From the NCBI GenBank assembly GCA_015039465.1, contig MU130548.1:2294-66293 (forward strand): 64,000 nucleotides of DNA. The letters run 5' to 3'. The notes under the pieces were generated by a model that was not told the DNA's origin, did not search any database, and saw only the letters and a list, made by a program, of their open reading frames with translations. Below are positions 25,364 to 35,807 of this stretch, one piece after another; position 1 is the first letter of the stretch; the number at the start of each line of letters is the position of its first letter. Source of the stretch: Phlegmacium glaucopus. Lineage: Eukaryota; Basidiomycota; Agaricomycetes; Agaricales; Cortinariaceae. Made by a program: the position numbers and the translations under genes.

Positions 25364-27409
25364 GATGCCCCCGAAGAAAGCCATCGTAGAGAAGAAAAAT
25401 CTACTGGGTCGACCTAGCAATAATCTCAAGATCGGTATCGTAGGTTTGTTCTTGCCATTGAACCATTTTCTGTCACTCACCTCGCCTTTTTTAGGCCTCC
25501 CAAATGTCGGAAAATCATCCTTCTTCAACGCTCTATCAGAGACAGGTACCCATTGTTCTAATTCTCTCAATAAACTATAGATAGTTTAACCTGGATTATT
25601 CAAGACCTAGGCAAAGCTGCAAATTTTCCCTATGCTACCATAAATCCCGAAGAAGCTCGAATCCCTGTCCCCGACACACGTTTTGAGTGGCTGTGTGATA
25701 TTTACAAGCCGGCTTCACGCGTTCCGGCATTCCTCACTTGCATCGATATTGCTGGTTTGACAGCTGTAAGCTTCTCTTCATACAATTCACCACAATCAAT
25801 TTCCTCATCTCTTCCTAGGGTGCTTCAACTGGCGCAGGCCTTGGAAACTCTTTCCTATCTCATGTTCGTGCCGTCGACGGAATCTTTCAAGTCGTTCGTG
25901 CGTTTGATGACGCAGAAGTCATCCATGTTGAGGGCGATGTTAATCCCCTTCGGGATATGGACATCATCCAAACTGAGCTCAGACTAAAGGACATCGAATG
26001 GGTCGAAAAGTCTCTAGATGGCTTAAAAAAGTCTGGTAGAAGTCTAGGAAGCAATAGTTTGGCTGACAAAGCCAGAAAGGAAGAAATTGTAATATCTTTC
26101 CCCTTCTTCTCCCTGTTCTTTTCAAACCCAAAACTTTCGCAGGCAACAGTAGAAAAGGTTCTTAAAACTCTCACAGTGGATGCAAAGGACATCCGAAAAG
26201 CTGACTGGAGTAACAAAGAGGTCAGTACTCATGATTAATTTGATACCCGTAACGTATACATTATCACATGATGAAAAAGAGCATTATGCTCGAAACCCAG
26301 CTCGTCGAGGAGGGAGTAACGCCCCAATAACCCATGAGAACAATTTTAATCTGATTCTTGGCCCTCTTATTCTCCACATAATTATTAAATGCCGATATTG
26401 ACCGCTTTTCACCTAGGTAATACACCTTCCTTGTCTGGTGGGGTTCAGTCACCACCTTGGATTCGACTTGTCTGTTTATACATGCCTGACCATTCATCCC
26501 TAACCAATACTACCCCTCTCGGTAACTCTTCTTGATGGGTGCATACAGGGACGATAAGAGCGACTGTGCTCCATCTAACCCAGCTCGTCGGGGAACTATC
26601 CATTCATTTTTCTGATCCTTTGTATCATTTTCCCTGAAACTCGCTCATATATCTTTCTCTAGATAGACGTGGTCAATGGCTTGCAACTACTCACAGCGAA
26701 GCCGGTTACATATCTCGTAAATCTCAGCGAAAAGGATTACGTTCGCAAGAAAAATAAATGGTGAGAAAGTGTTTGACAATTCAACTTCCCACTTATTCTT
26801 TCTCAGGCTGGCCAAGATCAAAGCTTGGATTGATACCAACAATCCCGGTGACCCTTTGATTCCTTTCTCTGTTGCGCTGGAGGAGCGCTTGGCTACGTTA
26901 AATCCAGAAGAAAAAAAAGAGGAAGAAACAAAGGCTGGCGCAACAAGTGCACTACCAAAGATCACTCAAGCTGGTTACAGTAGTCTTGATGTAAGTTCAA
27001 CTTCCTCGAGTTCCCAGCTTCTCGGGCTAATCAGCCAATTAACAGCTTATTCGTTATTTCACCTGCGGTCCAGATGAGGTCCGCGCATGGACAATCAGAA
27101 AGGGAACCAAAGCCCCACAAGCTGCCGGCGTCATCCAGTATACCGTCCCTTTAATTTTTATTCCTCCCTTATTCAACCGTAACCCTGTAGCTCTGACTTT
27201 GAAAATAAATTCGTTTGCGGTGAAATCATGGCTTACGAAGATCTCAAAGAACATGGGAGTGAAGCCGCCGTCAAGGCTGCTGGAAAACTTCGACAACAAG
27301 GCAAACCTTATGAAAGTACGTGTTTCTCAGGCAGCTAGCATGTCCACTTGTGTATTCACTGCTTTTAGTGGTGGATGGTGATATTGCATACTGGAAAGCT
27401 GGAGGGTAA
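25364..27409 (+). CDS. OLA1: Obg-like ATPase 1 (Ola1/YchF family)
   Basis: Starts [17 protein letters not shown]. The P-loop is [12 protein letters not shown], split by an early intron. The DIAGLTAGAS switch and the adenine-specifying NLSEKDY motif (in place of NKxD) mark the ATPase subgroup of OBG proteins. The C-terminus contains the TGS-like domain with [18 protein letters not shown] and [11 protein letters not shown]. YchF/Ola1 proteins bind ribosomes and act in translation and stress responses in the cytosol. About ten exons. Most introns are about 50 nt, but one of 442 nt (26221-26662) follows SNKE. Confidence 0.94.
26221..26662 (+). other. 442-nt intron of OLA1
   Basis: The donor is GTCAGT after AACAAAGAG and the acceptor TCTCTAG before ATAGACGTG. 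It is several times longer than its neighbours. It contains the word ACCCAGCTCGTCG twice (about 26299 and 26579), hinting at a small inserted or duplicated piece. No RNA or protein feature was recognised in it. Confidence 0.65.
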
Positions 27410-27512
27410 ACCAAACTGTTTTGTCGAGTACTTATGGATAGTAGATAATAAACCCTTCATAGTGGAATTCGCTGAGTACATACACATGTGGTTGAGCGAG
27501 TATATAACGTTC

Positions 27513-28344
27513 TTAAAATCTCCTCCCATTCGATGGTGGATCTCGCCTTGCATTATTCAAATCCCATCGTCGTCGATCATTTTCCCTCTCTTGTTCCCTT
27601 TCGAAGGAGTCGTAACCTGAGCCTATGCCATACCTAGACGACCTGCTGCGTTGTTCTCCCGCCGGTGTTCGACTGCGGCTTCCACTACGAGGTCTCCGCT
27701 CATCACCAAGCCTACGCTCCCGTGACCGGAATCGCGGCGACTGTGATCGACTATGATTTCTGCGAGGGACATCTTCCATATCTGTAAGGCGATTTGCCCC
27801 ACTCTTGCTCGACTTCTTAAGTTCTTTTCTGGCCCTCTTTTCTTGCTTTCTTTCATCCTTCTTTCGCCGTCTTTCTTCTTTATCTTCCTTCTGTTGTTCG
27901 TTAAGTTGTTTGACTTTACTGTCGGAAATAGAAGACGAGGCCACTGGGGCTGCATTAGCACCTGTAGTAGCGCCTTGAGATTTTGATGAGGGTTCAAATC
28001 CCCTGATAAAGATGTTTAAACACGAGTAAGAAAGTATATGTTCTGACACAACGTACAATGCAACCGCTAAAGCATCTGCTTCCATCTCTTTAATTTTCCT
28101 AATCTCTTCTGCTCTTTCTTCTGCTCCTTGTCCTAGATCACGGTTATACCAGTGAATATCTTTATTCTTCTGCCAGCGGCCTGTGGGTGCATTGATACTG
28201 TGGCCAAGATAATTCTAATTGAGGTCAGCTAGATTTTTAATTGAAAGTAGCATCACTTGCTTCTCTATCCTTGTCTGCCGATACGTCTGACCACTTGAAC
28301 TCTGCTTGTCCACCACGAGTACCTCCCCGAACAGGTTCAAACAT
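27513..28344 (-). CDS. MMTAG-domain nuclear protein (kinase phosphorylation protein family)
   Basis: The N-terminus is MFEPVRGGTRGGQAEFKW, then LGHSINAPTGRW and DIHWYNRD, the signature of the multiple-myeloma tumour-associated (MMTAG, PF10159) domain. After that come an acidic-basic helix (EERAEEIRKIKEMEADALA), a long lysine/glutamate-rich stretch and an RS/RD-rich tail ending PSNGRRF. Such tails are common in splicing-linked nuclear proteins. The first intron (about 28216-28261) starts GCAAGT instead of GT. Because exon 1 (ending DREA-side codon GAA) and exon 2 (NYLGHS) join in frame only with this choice, it is a GC-AG intron. Exact function unknown. Confidence 0.82.
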
Positions 28345-28587
28345 GTTAATGAACAAAAGTGTGTCACGTCACGTCGACGCGTGACAGACGTCCTTCTTCT
28401 TGGGCGACCTCCTAATGGGATCAGCGGGGACAGGCGACTCTGGTATTTTATCAAATGTATTCAACTTTGTATCAAGAGAGTTTGAGTCTTTTATCGCAAA
28501 TGCTACTGGATCAGTACGCTCTCTCTTAGTTCCACCTTGGAATCATTGATTTACGCGTTTTAGGAACCCTCAACATCCCGCGTACTT

Positions 28588-31118
28588 TTGAATGATTCTA
28601 TAGACTCAGATTTCTCGAGGGAGGCTTCACCAGTCGAAAGGGAAACCCCTTCTCCCAGGAAATCTACCCGCAAAGCTAAGCAACCCCAGTCTGACCCGTC
28701 TGCCGAAAACGAACGCGAGGCCAAAACTTCACGGAGAAAACGCATCAAGAAGGTTGTCGCGTCGTCTGAAGAAGGCGAGTTGTATTCTCGTGACTTATAT
28801 CCTTCATATTTTGACTGCCATAATGCAGATGATTTGCCATCTGAATATTCCCGACTTTCGCCTAAACTCCAACTTTCTCGGTCTCTGAAGCGCAGACCCT
28901 CAATATCGATGCCGGGATCCCTGTTTCCTCGATCGCCTTCTATGGACCCCGACGCTGATCCTTCTGCAGCGGAAAAGGAACAGCGTGTTCGATTTGCCTT
29001 CCACGTTTCTCAGACTTTGGACCACCAGTCTCCTCAGAGGCACAAATCTTCATCGTCCAAGCCTTTGGATGGGTCCGCATCCACATCTAGATCCCCTCGA
29101 TGCCGTCCTCAATTTGCCTCCTCCGTAAAGACAGCTGTTGATAAATTTCATATCGGTCAGGACGATGCCGATCCCTCTATTCTTCTGCCTAGTCCCAAAA
29201 GATCCCCACATGCCATGGTCGCTTCTCGAAACCTTCAATCCCGCAGAACAAACAGTCCAGGTTCTCCGTCAGCCCCTGCCATGAGACATAAGAGAAAGAA
29301 TCTTTCGGTCGAGTCTTTTTCGGATGACTCTGGAGATACTTCTGGTTTTCTTCTCGTCAAGGGCAAAGAGAAGGAGCTTATTGCTGCTAGAAAAGAGCTA
29401 TACGAGAATGGAAGTCGTGATAACGAAGCCCCTGCATTGTCTGTTGAACAGGCAGAGCATGACCGTAACCGCGATAAAGTAAGGATCAAGATGTTGGAGG
29501 AAGAGGTCGAGAGATTGAAGCAAGAAGTGAGTGGATATCTTACTTCAAGAATCTCCATGCTCACAAGTGCCAAAAGTTATCGAAGAGACCTGTCCCAGCT
29601 CAATTTGGCGCAGAAAAGGGGCCTCCTCCCCCTCCCCCTCCCCCTCCACCCTCGATCTTGCCCAAGAAGATACTGCTCAGCATACCCGCTGCTGCCTCAG
29701 AATCCCACTTATTTGCATCTGCTCGCGCCTCTCTAAAACAGGCACCACCTCCTGTTGAAAATCCTATCAACCCCCTCATTGGCCGGAGAGCTGGTAAGCC
29801 CACTGTTGGACTTGCAGCGGACAAGATGGCGGCCTTCCTGAGCGAGATGAAAACGGTTAGGCTTCGCAAAGTATCTGGGAGATCCTCTGGGAACAACCCT
29901 GCGCCTGCGTCTCTGCCTTCGGAGCGTTTCAGTGCACAGGCTGCCTTACGAAGATCGTCATCTTCGCAGAGATCGCAGCTGGCGATGCCTCTCCTAACGT
30001 CCATCAGAGCCTCGAACATCGACAGTAGTTCAGCTCTAAGTGAGTCTGACACTCACATAGGCGAAAAGAGAAAACGAAATACGATTAATATACACGATGA
30101 TGCTAGTAAGCTGTCTATTTTCTTTGTCATGGATGATGAATGAAGATTTTCTTCAGATCCTCCTCCCAAGCGTCGGTTACGTATCTCGTCCACGGATTCT
30201 AGTTTGGCTACTGGTTCAAACTCTTCCAGTCTTCTACCAGAAGATACCCTCTCGGTGTCTTCCTTATCCCGTTCGTATCCACCACATTCCAAAGCAACCA
30301 ATGCCGGTAGAACGTGGCAATCAGGCTCCATTGCTGAGGCGCCGACTCCGTCCTTATGCTCGGATAACGATATCGAACAAGATGTTAGTTTGGATGATCA
30401 ACCCCCATCAACGCCTCCTGCTCCCGTGGGTCCATCTCGAAATGTGTACAGGTTTAAGGGCAATGGCATCCCTGTTGGGCACGACTCCAGCAGACAGATA
30501 CATATCGGAATGGATAACACTTCACACAACACTCAAGGTGGCCGGAATTTTGGGCATCCCAGACCGAATATTTTCGACAAACGGCTTCCCTCCTCCCCCT
30601 TCCCTGACAAATCTCCTCGTAGACCGCGACCGCCCAGCCGTATATCGCGTCCTGCACCACAATTGGCATTGCCATCTCCACAGGAAGACCGTTCTGATGA
30701 AGAAGATCCACTTTCTCTGTCATTCTCGTCCCCGGATGATAGCGTCCCTCATGTTGGTCAGCAGCAAACGACATCGCGCGTTAAAAACATTGCAGAACCC
30801 TCAGCAAGATCACGAGATGCACAATCACCGTCTCTCTCGTCTCGTAATCGCCGACGGACATTGGACGAGGAATTGAGAGATCTACCATTTAATCACTGTG
30901 AGAACTTTGAAGATGAGGCTGTCTTCACAGGAGTTGGCACAAGAAGCAAATTGCATGGCTTCCTGGCCCACGGAGGGGCAGGTGGCGCTCCCGTGTTCAT
31001 GGGCGTCGGCTACGTTGAAGGTGCCGAGGGGGACGATGTCTATGTCACTGAAGCTGAGGCTGACGACGAATATTTGCCAGCAAATTCTACAAGAAGAGGT
31101 CGGAATCAACGACGATGA
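28588..31118 (+). CDS. Low-complexity coiled-coil protein, conserved function unknown
   Basis: Three main exons are joined at about 29526/29590 and about 30100/30155. The protein is mostly disordered, with Ser/Pro/Arg-rich blocks, one coiled coil (KVRIKMLEEEVERLKQE) near 29480 and a polyproline run just after the first intron (about 29620-29650). A Gly-rich C-terminal piece (GVGTRSKLHGFLAHGG) is followed by an acidic patch and ends GRNQRR. Polyproline next to a coiled coil suggests protein-protein interaction, possibly with profilin or SH3/WW partners, but I cannot name a family. An acceptor-like TTTTAG at 28561 precedes an in-frame EPSTSRVLLNDS, so an extra 5' exon is likely and the true start may be earlier. 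Confidence 0.65.
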
Positions 31119-31412
31119 TTTTTTTTCATTTACATATTATTTTCAAATTATTATGTTTGACCCTTGTCTGTCCTTGTATCTGGATCGTAGCTTGCTTTGT
31201 CGTTTTTACTTGCTCTGGTTATATGACCTTTATATTTTCCGCAGCGTTGATTTATATTCTCGATGTCACACAAATGTAAATGTACTTTCCTTTCTTTTCC
31301 TTGCTGTACAGCAGCATCTTTCTTGCTTCATTACAGGATAGACATATACTGAGGGCTAAGAACAACAACATATGAAGAACCAGATGTACTATAAATAATG
31401 TTAGGGTCCCAG

Positions 31413-33023
31413 TTATCGATATCCTTGGTAGTTTTCATAACTGGGTGGCAGTGAAGTCGATGGTCCAGAGCCTTGCTGTCCAGCAATGGACGCACGCACA
31501 GCAGCGTATGGATCCGCATACTGCATGGTCCTACTAACCATTGGACCTAGATCTGGTTCTGGAAGGATTGGTGGTCCTCCAGAGTTTGATTTGGCCGGGG
31601 AGGCTGTGGAATAATTATTTGTATAACCATTGGAAACCTGATTATATCGGGATGTGCCAAATCCGGTGGGTGCGGGGTCAGAAAAGGCTCCGTATGCATC
31701 CATACTTGGACGACCAACTGCTTGAGGTGCGGGCGTGTAAGCTGATGGCGTTGATCCAGTCATTTGGGAATCTGCGCCGGAATAACGATTAGAATCGGCA
31801 AAGGGCGATTGTGTCGAGTTGGAGTTGTCGTGGCTGTTGTTAGAAGCGGATGAGGCTGTTGTTCGACGGACTGGGGGTACATGGCTGTACGTCGTGTCTT
31901 CCTCTTCTTCCTCTCCTTCCTCTTCATGCGTTGCCTGCGGTCGTGTAAATGGGGGATCTCGGGATGCAAGAAGCTTTCCAGAACGCCAATCCATAATGAG
32001 CAGAGTCACGGAGGCGACCCAACAAACTAGGGGTTTATTTTTAATAATAATGTCAAGTACGGCAGGAACGTTCAAGTACACACCAAATGCAAGCCAGAAA
32101 AATATAGCACCGGCTTTTTTTGTAGTGCACCATCCTGGAAGTCCGTTTGTAAAACCGTCGCCTTTACTTTCGGCGTTGGGGTCATTCTTGGCATTTTTGC
32201 AGCCGGGTTGTGTCCATGCTGAAATTGTCACAATAAACCTGAGACAAAGGATTAAATTTGGGATGAGCTTGGAAGGTGTAGAAGATGACGGACGCGATGA
32301 GAAGACTAAATGTCAATCCCGCTCCATTAAGGATAAAGCCAACGCGGACTTCTTTGAGTGCACGGGCGAGACGGCCAAACTTGTCGTATTTCTCGTATGC
32401 CACTGGGACAAAAAGCATGAATGCTGAGAGAAGCATGCTTGCAATGGAGATAAATAAAGCAAATCCTGTGAGGCCAGCTTATTGACAAGGGTGAATCTAA
32501 TCGCGTCCCAACAGTTCATTGAGGAAGAAACGCACAAGGTCCAACACCCCACTTGGCTTGAAAACTAGCTACACCTGCAAAACATGCCATTGCAACAAAG
32601 TTGAAGAATATTTGGGATGTATGTGTGACGATGGTTGGTTTTGACACGATCATCTAAGAAGCCAATAGTGAGTCAATGAGCTTAAAGAGAGGTGGTCGCC
32701 AAAAGAATGACCCAAAGCCATATCATCCATAACATGGGAATGATGAGAAGAAATAGGAGCTGCGTGTCGCTTTCGTCGCCCATGCCAACACAGACTTCAG
32801 CAAAAGCAACATCGTAAGGTTACGTAACTCAGACGGACAGTCTTGTGGTTCCACCGTTGCCCGCTGGTGTATGAAGGGATGGCTCTGATATAACACAATC
32901 ACTAACATCGTCGTCGATGGGTACCATGCCATGACCGCTGCCTATTCCACCAGCCATTAATTTGGATGATTTTGAAGGCGCCAATTTGCCTGCCAGGTCT
33001 GAAATTTTGTCCAGTAAAGGCAT
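31413..33023 (-). CDS. Four-pass membrane protein of the MARVEL type
   Basis: The N-terminus MPLLDKISDLAGKL lies in exon 1. Exon 2 has a first hydrophobic segment (LLFLLIIPMLWMIWLW). Exons 3-5 carry three more (FNFVAMACFAGVASF with ISIASMLLSAFMLFV; GFILNGAGLTFSLLIASVIF; AGAIFFWLAFGVYLNVPAVL). The cytosolic tail is acidic (HEEEGEEEEEDTTYS), then Ser/Asn/Pro-rich, and ends ENYQGYR. This layout matches fungal MARVEL-domain proteins found at plasma-membrane domains. The junction between exons 2 and 3 (about 32640-32700) lacks an obvious GT donor, so that boundary is uncertain. Confidence 0.7.
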
Positions 33024-33219
33024 AGTGGGATTGTTTTGGGGTTGTGAGCCTCGACGAGGTGAAGTTGAATACGAGAGTGAACAAGAGAATTAAGCGCAGC
33101 AATCTGAGAGAAGCTGTGACACAACACAGCTAGCACGTGCTTTATTCGATATAAAATAGATTATCATTTACCGCAATCTAAATATCGTATTACTTAGAAT
33201 CTACGTGATAAAAATTGTT

Positions 33220-34355
33220 CTATCTTGCACCATATCCAGCTGGAGGAACAGAGGATACTGGTGCTCCATACGCTGTCTGTGGTCCGGGAGACATCCTGCC
33301 ACCATAAACCGCCTGCGGTGCCGGAGATATTCTTCCCCCATAACCTTTTTGAGGACCGGGACTGAGTCGTCCAGCTGTAGGATCGCCACTATAAACGACA
33401 TTCGGACCAGGGCTCATTCGTCCAGCAGCGTTCATTTGGGTCATTGGTATAGCTTCTCCAGTCCATTCTTGGCCCATGCCCTGCTCGATTGTGCCAGGTA
33501 TTGGCCCCCTGTATGGATCGTAGTAGGCACCTCCTATGGCTCCGGGATCGTCTCTGTAAGGCTGGTTGGGGTTGAGATGTGGCAACGGAGGTACCGCATA
33601 AGGATCAGAAGCGGAGTTAGAATGGAAATCAGCTGTAGAATAGTTGTTTGAGTTGATGCGAGAAAGTGAGCCTTCTGAACCGGTATCAAAGCCTGCACGA
33701 CCAGTGTTGTGAACGGGCAGGGGGTGGGAATCGACTGTACCGCCTCCATGGGTATTCAAATCAGGCCATTTGATAGCTTCGCCTTTTTTTTTCATGAAAA
33801 AAAAAGATGAGGACGAGGTTATTTGTTGTAAATGAACTGCCTACCATCATCGAAATCGGAGAAACGTTTCCTTGTCAATTTCCAGATAAAGAAGGCAATG
33901 AGACCGATGACGGCGACACCGCCGGCCACTGACAGGCCAATGATGGAGCCTGTACTTAAAGCACCACTGGTGTCTGCACTGGGAGCAGACAACGACGTGG
34001 GTTGAGAAGACAAAGTGGAGGAGGTGGAAGAGCCCATCACGGTAACGAAGGTGGTGCCATCGACTACAGTGGTGACCACTGGGGATGGTACGGCCGAAGA
34101 GCTTAGAGTAGTGGACGCAGCAGCAGTAGTAGGTGTAGTTGAGGTAGTTGAGGCAGTAGTTGTAGAGGAGGATGTAGGAGAGGTGGTTGTAGATGCGGAA
34201 GATGAAGCTGAGGAAGTTTGAGTTGGAGTAGTAGGGGATGTGGAAGTGGAAGTTGAGGTTGGGGTAGTTGATATAGTTGTTAGTGGATCTGGTAAAATAG
34301 CTGCATTTGCTTTGATAGAAAAAAGGAGGAAAAGGAGGAGGAGGAGAGCTTTCAT
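33220..34355 (-). CDS. Mid2/WSC-like single-pass cell-surface sensor candidate
   Basis: Signal peptide MKALLLLLFLLFSIKANA, then a Ser/Thr-rich outer region of about 110 residues (many TSTTPT-type repeats). One membrane span follows (IIGLSVAGGVAVIGLIAFFIW), then a basic stop-transfer KLTRKR. One intron lies in the cytosolic DDG codon, with an acceptor embedded in an A-rich run. The tail ends with imperfect repeats of GRMSPGPQ-YGG (about five). This architecture is that of fungal wall-stress sensors such as Mid2 and Wsc, but there is no WSC cysteine domain and the function is inferred only from shape. Transcribed divergently from the zinc-finger gene at 34532. Confidence 0.75.
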
Positions 34356-34531
34356 TAGTTTGACGTTTGAAGGGAGAAGGAGCGTATGTAGTCAACCTAG
34401 CAAATGTCACCTGATGGCGGCTGTGCACAAATACAACTAACTACTACAACTAATACATTACATTTGCAGTATATATTCTATACTGTACTATATAAGAAAC
34501 GAGTCAGTATGATGTCTAATTCACTTATACC
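34356..34531. promoter_or_regulatory. Divergent promoter region
   Basis: 176 bp between two genes transcribed away from each other, the sensor candidate (minus) and the zinc-finger protein (plus). Contains ATATATTCTATACTGTACTATATAAG at 34470-34496, a TATA-like stretch about 40-60 bp before the plus-strand ATG. No further elements were recognised. Confidence 0.5.
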
Positions 34532-35521
34532 ATGGATCCCAACCCTTCAATTGTCATCGAGTCACCAGACGATACCCCCTCTCTTCCCTATGATTATACC
34601 AACTTTTCTCCATGTCAGTATATCAAATTTATATTCAAGTATTATTATTTCTCATACACACCTATAAAGACACTAGTCCTTGCCCTTCAAGTTCTTCCTT
34701 CGAGAGCTTGAACGACAGCTTCTCCTACTCAGGCCAACCTTATCTGCCAGCCCCATACGCCCTTGTAAACCATCCATCATTATCTGGGAATCCCCCTTCA
34801 TCTTATATTCCCGTCGCGAGTCAGGATCCCACCGGGTGGCCCGGCATAAACGATTCACTTCAGAGCCCATCTCCGACGAGAGACACACGATCTTCCATAA
34901 AAGTTCCCGGCACCCTCCAAGAACTCTGCCGCTTATTCGTAACACAAGAAAAAGGACTTGACCCCCTTAGTAACCCTGACCTCATCTTATCCCATATCCA
35001 CCAAAACAGCAACGACGCTGCTGTCATCAACAGTTTGACATCCACCATATGCGAGAATGGCCTTACCTTGACAGTCGGCACTAAGGCTGTTAAAAGTGCA
35101 AGCGCCGCCAGAAGGAAAAAAAATGGCAAATTCTTCTGCAGGGTTTGTGCAGCAGATCTTACGACAAAGGGCAATGCGCAAAGTAATTCGCTTCTCGCCC
35201 CCCTATTTTCTTCCTCCACTGACTCCTCGTTCAGATCACGTAATGGCACATTTCCGCTTAAGGTTGCAAGTTTGCGATTTGTGTGGTGCTTCGTTCGGTA
35301 CGAGCCTGACCAGACATTCAAGGACATGCAGGGAAAATCCCCCCATGTATTCCATTCGCAGGTTTGAGGACTCGCCCAACCCATCCTTGTATGATGTCCC
35401 CCACTTTTCGGATCCTGGTATCCTCGCATCTACCCAGGATCCAATGATCTTCACCTCAGCTTCTCTCGCCCAAAGCTCCCATTCTCCCATTCTCCCCGAT
35501 TTCTATAACCTCTGCCTGTAG
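34532..35521 (+). CDS. Two-zinc-finger protein
   Basis: Three exons. The first starts MDPNPSIVIESPDDTP. The second is mostly disordered and then enters a helical block (VPGTLQELCRLFVTQEKGL). The first finger straddles intron 2: CRVCAADL before it and NHVMAHF after it, giving a C2H2 spacing. The second reads CDLCGASFGTSLTRHSRTC, a C2HC variant. The C-terminus is Pro/Ser-rich. It could be a transcription factor, but DNA contacts cannot be deduced. The joining of exon 2 (ending A of an AAT codon) to exon 3 is chosen because it alone preserves both fingers. Confidence 0.75.
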
Positions 35522-35807
35522 ACCGATGTTTTTCTCTCTTCGTTATCGCAAGTACTGCTTTCGAGTTTTGTTGCTGTGCTTTATTACTCTATACCTGGTA
35601 CATAGCTTTTGCATTGCACCTCAACTCTCCGCTGAACCTTTTCCCCCATTACATCCATACCATACCCAGTTCCTGTATTTCTTCCTAGTTTACATACAGA
35701 CTCCATATGACATTAAATTCCGTGTAGCTATATCTTATTTAAATAGAATCCTAGAATATGTATATTTTTAGAACGGAGTTGGAACATTCTATACAAGTGT
35801 AACTTCA

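Noticed and set aside
27985..28000. GGTTCAAATCCC, like a tRNA B box
   Set aside because: No A box, stems or plausible cloverleaf upstream; it lies inside the MMTAG gene on the other strand.
34015..34221. Plus-strand acidic/Val-rich open frame
   Set aside because: It is the antisense of the Ser/Thr-rich outer region of the sensor candidate; composition alone keeps it open.
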